A stretch of 60,083 nt of DNA from Fidelibacterota bacterium. GTDB taxonomy: Bacteria; Fidelibacterota; Fidelibacteria; Fidelibacterales; Fidelibacteraceae. Numbering within the stretch: the first letter of the stretch is position 1; every line of letters begins with the position of its first letter. A program made the translations under genes and the position numbers. The DNA lies in the NCBI GenBank assembly GCA_021734505.1, contig JAIPIT010000002.1, forward strand, positions 1 through 60,083. Direction: 5' to 3'. Positions 9,624 to 19,023 of this stretch are shown here, piece after piece. Under the pieces are notes generated by a model that did no database searches, was not told the origin of the DNA, and saw only the letters and a program-made list of their open reading frames with translations.

Positions 9624-10934
9624 TTATTTATATTTTTTTTCTATGCCGGATCCTCTGAAATAGTGAGCCAGAATATCTTTGTAGGTTCTGCCGACATTTG
9701 CTTGTGCGATAGCCCCTGTTTGGCACATGCCAACCCCATGTCCCCAGCCTGCACCATTAATAATAAACGAAACGGGCTCTGTGGTGGGTCCGATCTTATC
9801 CACAACGAAACATGAGCTTTTTAAGGGGGACTCCCATAGCATGCGAATATTCAATTCCCCATTAAGGCGACAATGCCCTTCGCTGCCAATGAATAAAATA
9901 TCGTAAATGCGTCCCGAGACACCTCGTTCCAGGGGAATAATATCATAGATCAAGCCTATATCTTCTACCTTTTCTGCAACGGCCTTGCTTAATTCTCCCG
10001 GCGAGATACTGCGAGTCCAACGAAAATGTTGTTTGCTCCATTCGGGGGTCAGCTCTGACGGCTTACACCAGCAATCCGGTTCGCTGTTGATCCATGTTCT
10101 AATATCATCCGCTTGCGTTAGGTCCAGATCGATCTCACCGTCCATGTCGGGATGTCCGCTCCATTGTTCTGCATGTCCCGAACGACTAGGCCAAACATTT
10201 TCTATATCTTCTGAGTGTCCGCCGCAATTGGAGGCATAATAAGCGCTAATGATGGTATCGTTGGCAACTAAGACTTCTCCCCGTGTTTCTGACACGGCTT
10301 TAAAAACTGCGTCATTTGACTTACCAATACCGCTGTAAACCTGACAATAAATATCGGCGGTCAAGATGTAGTGCTCGCCTGCATACTTCCCGCTTTCAAG
10401 ACCAATCACCGCTTCTGAACGCGCACAGATCGCCTGGGCCTTAAGCGCTTCAATGGGTGCGGTTACTCCGATCTCTGAGGGTACAACGCCCAACAGATAT
10501 GTTTCAATATCCAGAATAGAGATTACGTCGATCTTATTGTCGGCATTGATATAAAACTCAAGATCACCTTTATAAACCCGGTCTTCACTTCCCGCCCAAA
10601 ACCAACCAATGCCATAGGGCACTTGTTTTATTTCTAGATTTTTATTTTTATCGCTGTTTTTCATTTTTAAAGAAGATCCTGTTATCAGCGTTCTTCCTTT
10701 ATCGTCAATTAACTTAAGTGTATCTTTTTCTAAGGCAATAGAGAATGTTCTCTCTCCGCGAAGAATGATCTTGTGTTCATCTTGATTGTAAATATATATT
10801 TTTGACTCACTGCTCATGTATATCTTTTCTTCGCTATACATGATACGAACGCTGACAATGGGGTCGTCGGCAAATAAGATCGAAAGATTTGCTAAAAGTA
10901 AAGCAACAAATAATAGACGGCATTTTTTTTTCAT
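9624..10934 (-). CDS. SpoIID/LytB-domain protein, exported
   Basis: 436 residues with a signal peptide (cleavage probably after LSILFA-D). The SpoIID-type domain is recognised by DIETYLLGVVPSEIG, ALKAQAICARSEAV (residues ~165-180), ASNCGGHSE and the C-terminal GWGHGVGMCQTGAIAQA. In Bacillus SpoIID is a lytic transglycosylase acting on denuded glycan strands; homologues in Gram-negative bacteria are presumed peptidoglycan remodelling enzymes and are not linked to sporulation. An N-terminal beta-rich region of about 120 residues precedes the domain. It is the first gene of a probable operon with the BatA-like gene, hflX and the deacetylase; a GGGATGTG stretch precedes the ATG. Confidence 0.85.
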   Translation of the reverse strand: MKKKCRLLFVALLLANLSILFADDPIVSVRIMYSEEKIYMSSESKIYIYNQDEHKIILRGERTFSIALEKDTLKLIDDKGRTLITGSSLKMKNSDKNKNLEIKQVPYGIGWFWAGSEDRVYKGDLEFYINADNKIDVISILDIETYLLGVVPSEIGVTAPIEALKAQAICARSEAVIGLESGKYAGEHYILTADIYCQVYSGIGKSNDAVFKAVSETRGEVLVANDTIISAYYASNCGGHSEDIENVWPSRSGHAEQWSGHPDMDGEIDLDLTQADDIRTWINSEPDCWCKPSELTPEWSKQHFRWTRSISPGELSKAVAEKVEDIGLIYDIIPLERGVSGRIYDILFIGSEGHCRLNGELNIRMLWESPLKSSCFVVDKIGPTTEPVSFIINGAGWGHGVGMCQTGAIAQANVGRTYKDILAHYFRGSGIEKKYK

Positions 10935-11020
10935 TTCACATCCCAGTTTTAATAGATGAATCTAATAAAAAAAGGCTCTAAATAAAATGACAAAGCGTGA
11001 TTATTAATGGCAACCCTTGC

Positions 11021-11965
11021 CTAGAATCGTTTAACATATCCATGGCAATAGGGTAATTTTCCCCTGTTGTCATAGTAGTCCTGGTGATACTCTTCAGCCC
11101 TATAGAAGGCGGCAGGCGCTAAGATCTTTGTTGCAATCTTATAGCCTTTATCTTTTAATTGATTAATAAGTTTTTGGGTAATGATCTTTTGTTCTTCGTC
11201 TTGATAGAACACGGCTGATCGATATTGTTTCCCAATGTCTGGACCTTGTCCGTTTTTTTGAGTTGGGTCGTGGATCTCAAAAAATGTCTTTGCCAATGTC
11301 TCAAAATTTACAAGTGCAGGATCATAAGTAATTTCAACGGCTTCATAATGCCCCGTGTTTTTATATGAAACATCTTCATAAGTAGGAGCTTCACTTTTTC
11401 CGCCCGTATAGCCGGATACAACACTTTTTACCCCATTTATCTGCTGCATATAATATTCAACACCCCAAAAACAACCACCGGCAAAAACCGCTTTTTCTTC
11501 AAGTTCCAGTTTTTCGGGAATAAAATCCATTGAAATGGAGTTCACGCAATGACGCGTATCTTTTTCCGTGAATTTTTCACCAAGGAACACATGTCCGAGA
11601 TGTGCTTTGCAGTTTGAGCAAACGATCTCCGTTCTTCGGCCATCGGCATCCGGAATACGTAATACGGCTCCTTTTATCTCATCGTCAAAACTTGGCCAAC
11701 CACAATGCGATTCAAATTTGGATGCAGAATAATAAAGCGCAGCACCGCATTGGCGACAAGTAAATGTACCTTCGCGTTTTTCATTCAGAAGATCTCCACT
11801 GAAAGGTGCCTCGGTGCCCTTTTCGATAATAACGCGTTTTTCTTCTTTGTTAAGTTTGTTAAATTGGTCAGCCGGCATAACTCCTCCCTTGATGGACACA
11901 AATAATATAAAAATGCTTAGCGTTTTAAAAAGTATCTGTATTTTATTCCTTTTAGAAAATTTCAT
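11021..11965 (-). CDS. Bifunctional peptide methionine sulfoxide reductase MsrB-MsrA, probably exported
   Basis: The fusion has 314 residues in the order MsrB then MsrA. The MsrB domain (about 36-150) has the zinc pairs C70/C73 and C116/C119, a catalytic C140 in RHCVNSISMDF and C88 as a possible resolving residue. The MsrA domain (about 157-310) has GGCFWG with catalytic C165 and the GHYEAVEITYD signature. Together they repair both diastereomers of methionine sulfoxide. Residues 1-30 form a charged start and hydrophobic helix, suggesting export or membrane anchoring, so it probably protects envelope proteins. The start has AAAGG upstream. It is a single-gene unit, and fits the oxygen-defence genes at 23.5-25 kb. 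Confidence 0.93.
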   Translation of the reverse strand: MKFSKRNKIQILFKTLSIFILFVSIKGGVMPADQFNKLNKEEKRVIIEKGTEAPFSGDLLNEKREGTFTCRQCGAALYYSASKFESHCGWPSFDDEIKGAVLRIPDADGRRTEIVCSNCKAHLGHVFLGEKFTEKDTRHCVNSISMDFIPEKLELEEKAVFAGGCFWGVEYYMQQINGVKSVVSGYTGGKSEAPTYEDVSYKNTGHYEAVEITYDPALVNFETLAKTFFEIHDPTQKNGQGPDIGKQYRSAVFYQDEEQKIITQKLINQLKDKGYKIATKILAPAAFYRAEEYHQDYYDNRGKLPYCHGYVKRF

Positions 11966-12030
11966 AAAAGCCTTTCGTTTTTTTCTTTAACGATGGCACT
12001 TATTATTGTTCCCCGTGATAGCAAAAGGTT

Positions 12031-12408
12031 TTAATGTAAATATTTATTAAGGATAACTTGCATTTCATTGCGCTGGATTGGTTTTGACAGATAATCGTCA
12101 AACCCATCTTTCAAGATGGTTTCCCTTTCATCGTCCAGAGCATAGGCTGTTTGTGCAATAATGGGCAGTTTGGGGCGAAAAACCTTAATTCTTTTTGTGG
12201 CTTCCCTGCCATCCATCTCCGGCATTTTAATATCCATAAAAACAAGATCTATGTCCGGATCTTCGTTGCATATCAGGACAGCCTCAATTCCGGTTTTGGC
12301 CAGAAGAATTTTAGCTCCTTCCTCTTTGAGTATCTCTTTTAGATATTCAAAGCTTATCCTGTCGTCTTCCACTATTAAAATTTTTATTTCTTTTGTGTCG
12401 CTCAACAT
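12031..12408 (-). CDS. Single-domain response regulator (CheY-like receiver)
   Basis: 125 residues forming one receiver domain and nothing else: the acidic pocket E14-D15-D16, phosphoacceptor D59 in VFMDIKMPEMDG, T87 and K109 in YLSKP. No output domain and no histidine kinase gene is nearby, so its partner is unknown; it could relay phosphate or bind a target protein directly. The ATG at 12408 is preceded by AGGAAA at proper distance, and the sequence before it in the longer open frame (back to 12492) does not belong to the receiver fold. Confidence 0.85.
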   Translation of the reverse strand: MLSDTKEIKILIVEDDRISFEYLKEILKEEGAKILLAKTGIEAVLICNEDPDIDLVFMDIKMPEMDGREATKRIKVFRPKLPIIAQTAYALDDERETILKDGFDDYLSKPIQRNEMQVILNKYLH

Positions 12409-12540
12409 TCTTTTCCTGCCATATTTAAAGAAAACAAGCTGTATGGTTTGACCCTCTAATAAAATATAAAACATCTTTGAATTTGAAAACACATTTATTC
12501 TGGGTTCTTTTTGCTCCTTGTATATTATCGGTCATTCTCT

Positions 12541-12568
12541 TTGTTCTTAATTGAAAAAAACTTATATT
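12541..12568 (+). promoter_or_regulatory. Putative sigma-70 promoter of the alcohol dehydrogenase gene
   Basis: TTGTTC at 12541-12546, a 16-nt spacer and TATATT at 12563-12568. The same hexamers and spacing precede the interrupted tRNA-Ser copy at 23.4 kb. Transcription would start near 12575, just before the AAAGGA ribosome site and ATG 12596. Confidence 0.45.
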
Positions 12569-12595
12569 TATAAGCTGTTTTACTGAAAGGACATC

Positions 12596-13636
12596 ATGCG
12601 CGCTGCAGTTTTTCATCACTCATATGAGCCATTGTCTATTGAAGACGTCCCTATGCCTGCCGTAGGGGCACACGATGTAAAAGTTAAAATCCAGACTTGT
12701 TCAATTTGCCATACGGATATGCAATTTATTGATCAGGGTATGGCACCCAATATGAAGCCGCCAATTATCCTTGGACATGAGATTGCCGGTATTGTAGAAG
12801 AAACAGGATCTGAAGTGAAAAAATTTATGGCTGGCGATCGTGTTATTTTGCCCGCTACAATTACTTGTAATCATTGTCTTGCTTGTAAGTCCTGGAATGA
12901 AACTCATTGTGAAAATATCAGAAGGATCGGGGTTGATTGCAACGGGGGTTTTGCTGAGTATATTGTTGTCCCGGATTTTCATCCTTATCGCCTTCCTTAT
13001 GAATACAGCTTTGAAGCAGGCAGTTTAATTTCTAATGTACTTGTAGGTGCATACCATGTGGTTTTCGATCGTATCAATATCCGGGCAGGCGAAAATGTGG
13101 TAATTTTTGGCAGTGGCGGTTTCGGTTTAAGTATTTTACAAATGGCAAAGCTTCGCGATGCAAAGGTTACAATGGTAGATATTTTCGATTGGAAACTTGA
13201 AAAAGCCCTGAAACTTGGCGCTAATCATGTTTTAAATTCAAATAAAGTCGATATTTGTGAAGAAGCGATTATTGATACGGTTGGTGGAAAACCGGACATC
13301 GTGATTGAAACCATCGGCGCGCCTAGGACGCTTTTACAATCAATGAACGCCCTGAAAAAAGGTGGTCGGCTTGTCCTTTGTGGTTTGACTGATAATGCAT
13401 TGCCATTTCTAATGGGGCGTATTATAGGTAATGAAATTTCCCTGATCGGCGCCGCGGGAGCACCGCGTCGAAAAATTCCCGAGATCATTCATCTTCTTGA
13501 GGATAAAAAAATATCTTTAAATAATATGGTAACAAAGCGATATGACCTGGAACATATTAATGAGGGTATTAATACACTACGCATGGGACAGACCATCAGA
13601 ACAGTGATCTATCCATTTGGAATTAATAATATTTAA
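12596..13636 (+). CDS. Zinc-dependent medium-chain alcohol dehydrogenase
   Basis: 346 residues, normal for the MDR family. Catalytic-zinc ligands are C38 or C35 in CSICHTD and H61-E62 in GHEIAG; the structural-zinc quartet is C91, C94, C97 and C105. The Rossmann nucleotide site is FGSGGFGLS near 170, followed by an acidic residue (VDIFDW) that favours NAD over NADP. It oxidises or reduces alcohols or polyols with NAD(H); the exact substrate cannot be assigned. The ATG has AAAGGA in front and its own likely promoter. The GT2 gene starts 12 bp downstream on the same strand, so they may be co-transcribed although no functional link is obvious. Confidence 0.88.
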   Translation: MRAAVFHHSYEPLSIEDVPMPAVGAHDVKVKIQTCSICHTDMQFIDQGMAPNMKPPIILGHEIAGIVEETGSEVKKFMAGDRVILPATITCNHCLACKSWNETHCENIRRIGVDCNGGFAEYIVVPDFHPYRLPYEYSFEAGSLISNVLVGAYHVVFDRINIRAGENVVIFGSGGFGLSILQMAKLRDAKVTMVDIFDWKLEKALKLGANHVLNSNKVDICEEAIIDTVGGKPDIVIETIGAPRTLLQSMNALKKGGRLVLCGLTDNALPFLMGRIIGNEISLIGAAGAPRRKIPEIIHLLEDKKISLNNMVTKRYDLEHINEGINTLRMGQTIRTVIYPFGINNI

Positions 13637-13648
13637 TTAGAGAATGCC

Positions 13649-14389
13649 ATGAAACGACTTGTGATCATCCCGACATACAACGAAAAAGCCAATATCAGTA
13701 AATTGATCAGTAAAATTCAATCTCTTAAAATAGAGGGCTTGGATATTTTATTTATTGATGATAATTCTCCCGACGGCACGGGAAAAATTCTTAAATCATT
13801 TCAAAAAGACAATCCGAATCTTTTGCTTATCGAGCGCGAAGGGAAGCTTGGACTTGGAACAGCCTATATACGCGGTTTCAAATACGGACTTGAAAACGGT
13901 TATGATTATATTGCTCAAATGGATGCTGATTTTTCGCATAATCCTAAAGACTTGATCCCCCTATTTGAAGAAGCCGAAAAACACGATTGGATCGTTGGCT
14001 CCCGATATATATCGGGTATAAATGTGGTTAATTGGCCACTCCGCCGTCTGGTGCTCAGCAAGGGAGCAAATGTTTATACGCAGATCGTTACCGGCCTGCC
14101 CATCAAAGACGGTACCGCCGGTTTTAAGTGTTGGAATCGCAGAGTTCTTGAGACAGTAGATCTTGATGCCGTACGCTCGCGGGGTTATTCTTTTCAAATT
14201 GAAATGAATTATCGTGCGTGGAAGGCCGGATTTAAATGTCATGAACATTCTATTGTTTTTATTGACCGGACTGTCGGGCAATCTAAAATGTCAAAAAATA
14301 TTATTTATGAAGCCATTTGGATGGTCTGGCAACTGGTTTTCTGGAATCTTTTCGGAAAAATAAAAACCGTTTCAAAAAAAGATGTCTAA
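13649..14389 (+). CDS. Polyprenol-phosphate mannosyltransferase-like GT2 enzyme
   Basis: 246 residues of the GT2 fold in the Dpm1/polyprenol monophosphomannose synthase group: IPTYNEKANI at the N-terminus, FIDDNSPDGTG (nucleotide binding), MDADFSHNP (the DxD motif) and GSRYISG, NWPLRRLVLSKGAN and DGTAGFKCW. No C-terminal transmembrane helices are present, so it is the soluble Dpm1 type. It is expected to make polyprenyl-phosphate-mannose (or a related hexose) as lipid-linked donor for periplasmic glycosylation. Its end overlaps the next gene by 8 bases, so the two GT2 genes are translationally coupled and probably act in one glycan pathway. Confidence 0.88.
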   Translation: MKRLVIIPTYNEKANISKLISKIQSLKIEGLDILFIDDNSPDGTGKILKSFQKDNPNLLLIEREGKLGLGTAYIRGFKYGLENGYDYIAQMDADFSHNPKDLIPLFEEAEKHDWIVGSRYISGINVVNWPLRRLVLSKGANVYTQIVTGLPIKDGTAGFKCWNRRVLETVDLDAVRSRGYSFQIEMNYRAWKAGFKCHEHSIVFIDRTVGQSKMSKNIIYEAIWMVWQLVFWNLFGKIKTVSKKDV

Positions 14390-16421
14390 TCCCGATATTT
14401 CAATCATTATTGTTTCCTATAATGTAAAAACCTTTTTACAACATTGTATTCATTCTATTCAAAAAGCATCCAAGGGCCTGGATGTGGAAATTTTTGTTGT
14501 TGATAATAATTCAATTGATGGAAGCGGTGAAATGGTACAGCGTGAATTTCCTGATATCATTTTTATCGGTAATGATAAAAACCTGGGCTTTGGTAAGGCT
14601 AATAATCAAGCGTTGAAACGATCTCTTGGGAAATATGTGCTTTTTTTGAATCCCGATACCCTGATCGAAGAAAACACACTGCGCATTTTTCTTGAATTTA
14701 TGGACAATAATCAAAAAGTGGGGATTGCCGGTCCGAAAATCCTTAATTCTGACGGTTCGCTTCAGTTGGCCTGTCGTCGTTCCTTCCCTTTGCCATCAAT
14801 TGCTCTGCCAAAACTACTCGGATTGAGCTCGCTTTTTCCAAAAAGCAAGGTTTTCGGAAAATACAACCTGACGTATTTAGATCCTGATGAAAGTTACGCG
14901 GTTGATGCCATTAGCGGTTCATTTATGTTTTGCCGTGGCTCCCTGATCCGTGAACTTGGTGGTTTTGACGAAGACTTCTTTATGTATGGAGAAGACCTTG
15001 ATCTTTGCAGGCGTGTACAGCTAAAAAACAGCTTGGTCTACTATGTTGCGGATACTACGATCATTCATCATAAGGGTGAAAGCTCAAAATCCGCTCCTTT
15101 TGATAGCTTGCTGGCTTTTTATAGGGCCATGGACATTTTCTTTCGCAAGCATTTTTCCTCTTTGTATTCTTTTATTACTACCCTTTTCTTTCGCCTCGGG
15201 ATCATTGCTCATTTGACGATCAATTTTCTCGGAAAGTTATTTCACGCCATTCGCCTGCCTTTATTGGATGGAATTCTCATTTCCGCATCGCTTGCTTGTG
15301 CTTTGTTAATTCGTTTTCCAAAAGATTTTGGGCCTGAATTTAGTCATTATTTGCCTATTTTGGGTTCATATGCCTTGGTTTATTTTTTATTTCTGGCACT
15401 TGGCGGGTCCTATCGAAGAGCTAAACATTATGATTTTGTCAGAGCCGCTGTAAATCTATTTCCCGGATTTATTTTAAATGGCTTTTTTACTTTTTTTATT
15501 TTGCGATTTGCTCAATCAAGATTGATCTTTTTGCTCTCTTTTGGTTTAATGTTATTATTCTTACCGCTTTGGCGTATTTTCGCGTCGCGTCGGCGTTCAA
15601 AGCATTTTCAAGAGCATTCCGAATCGGCCCGCAGGACATTGGTGGTAGGCGCCGGTAATGAAGGTCTTAGAATTGCAGCTACACTTGGGCTCCATCCCGA
15701 GCTTGGCTATCTGTTTGTCGGTTTTGCCGATAAAAACCTCTCACACCCTAAAACCATTGGCAGCACAGGCGATCTTTCTCAGCTTATCAAAACGCGAAAG
15801 ATCGACCATGTTATTTTTTCTTCAGATGTTTTTTCACTGGGAGAGATCATAGCCATGATCGCCGAACTTGCGCCTTTCCCTATTAGTATTAAGATCATTC
15901 CCGAAAAAGAAAATATGATCTTTGGAAAAGCGGTTATTGAAAGCCTTGATGATATTTCTGTTATAGAAATGGAGTATATTATTCTTAAACCGATTTGGAA
16001 GATCGCAAAGCGAACTGTTGATTTTTTGATTGCCTTAATTAGTATTCTTGTTTTGGCCCCTTTGGCCTATCTGTCTAAATGGCTCTCGGGCTCACTGCCT
16101 GTCAAATTTTCTGAAGATATTCAAAAAGGCAGAATATGGCATCGCAAAAAGAACGGACATGAACCCTGGTTTTACTGGTACCCGATGCTTTTTTCTTTAT
16201 TGCGCGGCGAAATGACCATTGTGGGCGATCTAAAAAATATTCCGGATGGCAGCCGCCGTTATTATAAGCCCGGCATGACCAGTATTATGCGAAGTGAAAA
16301 ACCCGCACTTCCTTCACCGGAAGAACACGAACGTTTTATCCATTATTATATGAGTAACTTCTCTTTTGTGCTGGATGTTGAGATCGTTTTTAAAACACTG
16401 GTCCTTAAAAAAGACAAATAA
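14382..16421 (+). CDS. GT2 glycosyltransferase fused to a degenerate WcaJ/WbaP-like phosphoglycosyl-transferase module
   Basis: 679 residues. Residues 1-~265 form a rhamnosyltransferase-like GT2 domain: SIIIVSYNVKTFL, VVDNNSIDGSG, NLGFGKANNQA, FLNPDT and DEDFFMYGEDLDLC. Then come four transmembrane helices (~300-410), a Rossmann-like segment starting LVVGAGNEGLRIAATLG (~420-540), and a last part with KRTVDFLIALISILVLAPLA, LLRGEMTIVGD and YYKPGMTS. The second half thus mirrors a polyprenyl-phosphate hexose-1-phosphate transferase, but the KFRSM...D-E segment holding the catalytic Asp-Glu pair is missing and GPRP has become GDLK. I infer that the module no longer transfers phosphosugars and may only anchor or regulate the GT2 domain. 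It overlaps the upstream GT2 gene by 8 bases. Confidence 0.8.
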   Translation: MSNPDISIIIVSYNVKTFLQHCIHSIQKASKGLDVEIFVVDNNSIDGSGEMVQREFPDIIFIGNDKNLGFGKANNQALKRSLGKYVLFLNPDTLIEENTLRIFLEFMDNNQKVGIAGPKILNSDGSLQLACRRSFPLPSIALPKLLGLSSLFPKSKVFGKYNLTYLDPDESYAVDAISGSFMFCRGSLIRELGGFDEDFFMYGEDLDLCRRVQLKNSLVYYVADTTIIHHKGESSKSAPFDSLLAFYRAMDIFFRKHFSSLYSFITTLFFRLGIIAHLTINFLGKLFHAIRLPLLDGILISASLACALLIRFPKDFGPEFSHYLPILGSYALVYFLFLALGGSYRRAKHYDFVRAAVNLFPGFILNGFFTFFILRFAQSRLIFLLSFGLMLLFLPLWRIFASRRRSKHFQEHSESARRTLVVGAGNEGLRIAATLGLHPELGYLFVGFADKNLSHPKTIGSTGDLSQLIKTRKIDHVIFSSDVFSLGEIIAMIAELAPFPISIKIIPEKENMIFGKAVIESLDDISVIEMEYIILKPIWKIAKRTVDFLIALISILVLAPLAYLSKWLSGSLPVKFSEDIQKGRIWHRKKNGHEPWFYWYPMLFSLLRGEMTIVGDLKNIPDGSRRYYKPGMTSIMRSEKPALPSPEEHERFIHYYMSNFSFVLDVEIVFKTLVLKKDK

Positions 16422-16446
16422 ATACTTTAAACAAACCGGTACGGTC

Positions 16447-17943
16447 ATGAAGAAGATTGTTTTCCTTTTTTTAACACTTATCTTAATTTCGTGTCAACCC
16501 TCCGATCAAAAGAATGAAAAGATCAACGGGGTTATGATAGACTGTTCCCGTCTGCTCGAGAAACAAGAATATTACTACAAGCTCATCGATTTTATGGCCG
16601 ACTGGAATATGAATACTCTTTTACTGCATTTTTCAGATGATCATGGTATTGCGATAAGTCTGTCCGGATTTGAAAAACTGGCCATGCCCCATGCCTTCAC
16701 GCCCCAAGACATCAAAAAACTGATCGCCCATGGAAAGAAAAAAGGAATTGAGATCATTCCCGAGCTGGAGGTTTTTGGCCATACGCGATATATCACCGAC
16801 CATCCCGATTATAAGCATTTATATTTTGGAGATAAATCCAATAAGATATCCTTTAATGCGATCGACCCTCTTAATCCGGAAACCATTTCTCTCATGACGG
16901 CTATGATCAAAGAAGTGGCCTCTTTATTTCCCTCTGAATATTTACACCTGGGCTGTGATGAGGTTAATCTTCAGGGGTTAAATGAACGCACCGGATTGGA
17001 TGAAACTGCAGTTTGGGTCGATTATGTTAATAAAATGATCGATATTGCCCGGAATAATGGCAAAACACCCATGATTTGGAGCGATCATATTCAAAAAAAT
17101 GAAGAAATTGCCAAATTGCTAAATAAAGATATCGTTTTAATGGAATGGAATTACGATCCCGATTACATGCCAACGAAACTCCCGACACTTATGGATATGG
17201 GTTACAAAAACATTATCATGTGCCCGTCTGTCTCATGCTGGCGAAGTCGCATTATTCCAAGTAAACCCCAATTGAAAAACGTTGATGGTCACGCGGCGGC
17301 CGTAAGAAACGGAAACGCGGATGACCTGATAAATACAGTCTGGCTGCCCATGCGCTATTTGCAGCAGTCCATGTGGTACGGGATGGCCTATAGTGCTTTT
17401 CTTGTTAATAGCAACAAACCCATGAACTTTACAAAATTCCATAAATTGTTTTCACTTAAAACTTTTGGACTCCCCTTAAGTGATGAAATGAATTCTTTTT
17501 TTAATGACTGGACCGAACTTCATCTTGATCGGCGTATCTACTCGGCTATTGCAAATAATAATTATGACATACTGAATGACCCGGAAAGAATCCTTGAGCT
17601 TAAGAAAGTAAAATCTTTATCTGCGAATGTGATCAATAATCGACTTGACCTTGTGCCCAAAAAGAATCCTGATGTATTGACATCTATGTATTTATCTGCC
17701 GAGATCATGTATGTATTAAGCGAAGGTCTGTTGCTTATTGCCGAAAAAGATGGTTCTCCTATTAGGGCAGACAAGTGGGAAACAACCATTCAGTGCGTTA
17801 TTACTCGAGCCGAAACAGAGTGGGATCAGGGCCGTTTTCCCGATGATCCCGCCAAATATAAAGCGAAATTTACCAACCAGGAAAATTCTCACCTGTTGAT
17901 CGTATTAAGAAAATTGCGCGATCATGACTTGGTGAAAAATTAA
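16447..17943 (+). CDS. Glycoside hydrolase family 20-like lipoprotein
   Basis: 498 residues starting MKKIVFLFLTLILISCQPS, with a lipobox ending at C16, so it is a lipoprotein. The TIM-barrel region shows LLLHFSDDHG, IIPELEVFGHT and HLGCDEV at 167-173, whose D171-E172 pair corresponds to the GH20 polarising Asp and acid/base Glu; VLMEWNYDP and W/Y-rich loops follow. GH20 enzymes release terminal N-acetylhexosamine. The C-terminal ~130 residues are alpha-helical and not recognised. The ATG at 16447 is chosen because it gives a proper signal peptide; the frame is open further upstream inside the preceding gene. It lies 25 bp after the GT2 fusion gene, and no homologue-specific substrate can be stated. 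Confidence 0.8.
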   Translation: MKKIVFLFLTLILISCQPSDQKNEKINGVMIDCSRLLEKQEYYYKLIDFMADWNMNTLLLHFSDDHGIAISLSGFEKLAMPHAFTPQDIKKLIAHGKKKGIEIIPELEVFGHTRYITDHPDYKHLYFGDKSNKISFNAIDPLNPETISLMTAMIKEVASLFPSEYLHLGCDEVNLQGLNERTGLDETAVWVDYVNKMIDIARNNGKTPMIWSDHIQKNEEIAKLLNKDIVLMEWNYDPDYMPTKLPTLMDMGYKNIIMCPSVSCWRSRIIPSKPQLKNVDGHAAAVRNGNADDLINTVWLPMRYLQQSMWYGMAYSAFLVNSNKPMNFTKFHKLFSLKTFGLPLSDEMNSFFNDWTELHLDRRIYSAIANNNYDILNDPERILELKKVKSLSANVINNRLDLVPKKNPDVLTSMYLSAEIMYVLSEGLLLIAEKDGSPIRADKWETTIQCVITRAETEWDQGRFPDDPAKYKAKFTNQENSHLLIVLRKLRDHDLVKN

Positions 17944-17950
17944 CACTCAT

Positions 17951-17978
17951 AAAAAATGGGCTCAACATGGTGAGCCCA
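17951..17978 (-). terminator. Rho-independent terminator of the polyamine operon
   Basis: An 8-bp perfect stem (TGGGCTCA / TGAGCCCA, loop of 6) at 17957-17978 is followed on the minus strand by six T (the A-run at 17951-17956). It lies about 67 nt beyond the stop codon of the deoxyhypusine-synthase-like gene. Confidence 0.8.
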
Positions 17979-18044
17979 AACGATTATTTATTACTTGATT
18001 AATTGTTAATTATCCTTTATCAATTGTCAATTTCTTTTCTTGTT

Positions 18045-19022
18045 CTACCAGCCCAATAAATATGCAAACACAAGCGGTGCTACGATCGTGGCATCTGATT
18101 CTATAATAAATTTTGGTGTGTTTATATCAAGTTTTCCCCATGTGATCTTTTCATTGGGGACAGCTCCGGAGTAGGAACCGTAACTTGTTGTGGAATCTGA
18201 GATCTGACAGAAGTAGCTCCAAAACGGCGTGTCTGTTCGCTCCATATCCTGATATAGCATGGGAACCACGCAAATTGGAAAATCACCGGCAATACCGCCA
18301 CCAATTTGGAAAAAACCAATTCCATTGTCTTTTGTGTTTTCCGTATACCAATCTGCCAGCCACATCATGTATTCAATCCCGGATTTCATTGTCCCGGGTT
18401 TAAGCTCTCCCTTAATACAATACGATGCAAAAATATTACCCATGGTTGAATCTTCCCAGCCGGGAACCACAATGGGTAAGTTCTTTTCGGCCGCCGCCAG
18501 CATCCAGCTGTTTTTTGGATCTATTTCATAGTATTGTTCCAGCACGCCGGATAACAACATTTTATACATATATTCGTGGGGGAAATAACGCTCGCCTTTT
18601 GTTTCGGCATCTTTCCATATCTTGTGAATGTGAGCCTGTAATCGTCTGAAGGCTTCTTCTTCGGGAATACAGGTGTCGGTTACACGGTTTAGCCCGCCTT
18701 CCATGAGATCCCATTCTTGCTGAGGTGTTAGATCGCGATATTCGGGCACACGCTTATAATGTGAGTGTGCCACAAGATTCATGATATCTTCTTCAAGATT
18801 TGCACCCGTGCAGGTGATGATCTGAACCTTATCATGACGGATCATTTCGGCTAAAGATTTTCCTAACTCGGCCGTACTCATGGCGCCGGCCAGGGTGATC
18901 ATCATTTTATTGCCGTCCGTCAATTGCTTTTCGTAAGCAATTGCTGCATCTACCAGGGTGGCTGAATTAAAATGTTTATAATGTTCAAACATGAAGTTTG
19001 AAATGGGACCCTTGTTTTTCAT
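18045..19022 (-). CDS. Deoxyhypusine-synthase-family protein (putative homospermidine/spermidine-forming enzyme)
   Basis: 325 residues of the DHS fold, with NAD-binding stretches (LAGAMSTAELG, TCTGANLEEDIMNLVAH, PGWEDSTMGN) and the active-site lysine in ITWGKL (K297), which in DHS forms the imine with the aminobutyl group. Bacteria have no eIF5A, so it cannot make hypusine on that protein; bacterial and plant relatives are known or suspected to use putrescine as acceptor to form homospermidine. The neighbouring genes supply exactly that substrate. The ATG at 19022 lies one base after the agmatinase stop; GTG 19034 is an alternative, but homologues begin near the chosen site. The protein is very similar to those of Bacteroidota, where the same three genes co-occur. 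Confidence 0.85.
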   Translation of the reverse strand: MKNKGPISNFMFEHYKHFNSATLVDAAIAYEKQLTDGNKMMITLAGAMSTAELGKSLAEMIRHDKVQIITCTGANLEEDIMNLVAHSHYKRVPEYRDLTPQQEWDLMEGGLNRVTDTCIPEEEAFRRLQAHIHKIWKDAETKGERYFPHEYMYKMLLSGVLEQYYEIDPKNSWMLAAAEKNLPIVVPGWEDSTMGNIFASYCIKGELKPGTMKSGIEYMMWLADWYTENTKDNGIGFFQIGGGIAGDFPICVVPMLYQDMERTDTPFWSYFCQISDSTTSYGSYSGAVPNEKITWGKLDINTPKFIIESDATIVAPLVFAYLLGW

Positions 19023-19023
19023 G

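Noticed and set aside
12425-12619. 64-codon minus-strand frame between the receiver and alcohol dehydrogenase genes
   Set aside because: It has no start signal and no similarity to a known fold, and it overlaps the dehydrogenase promoter and start.
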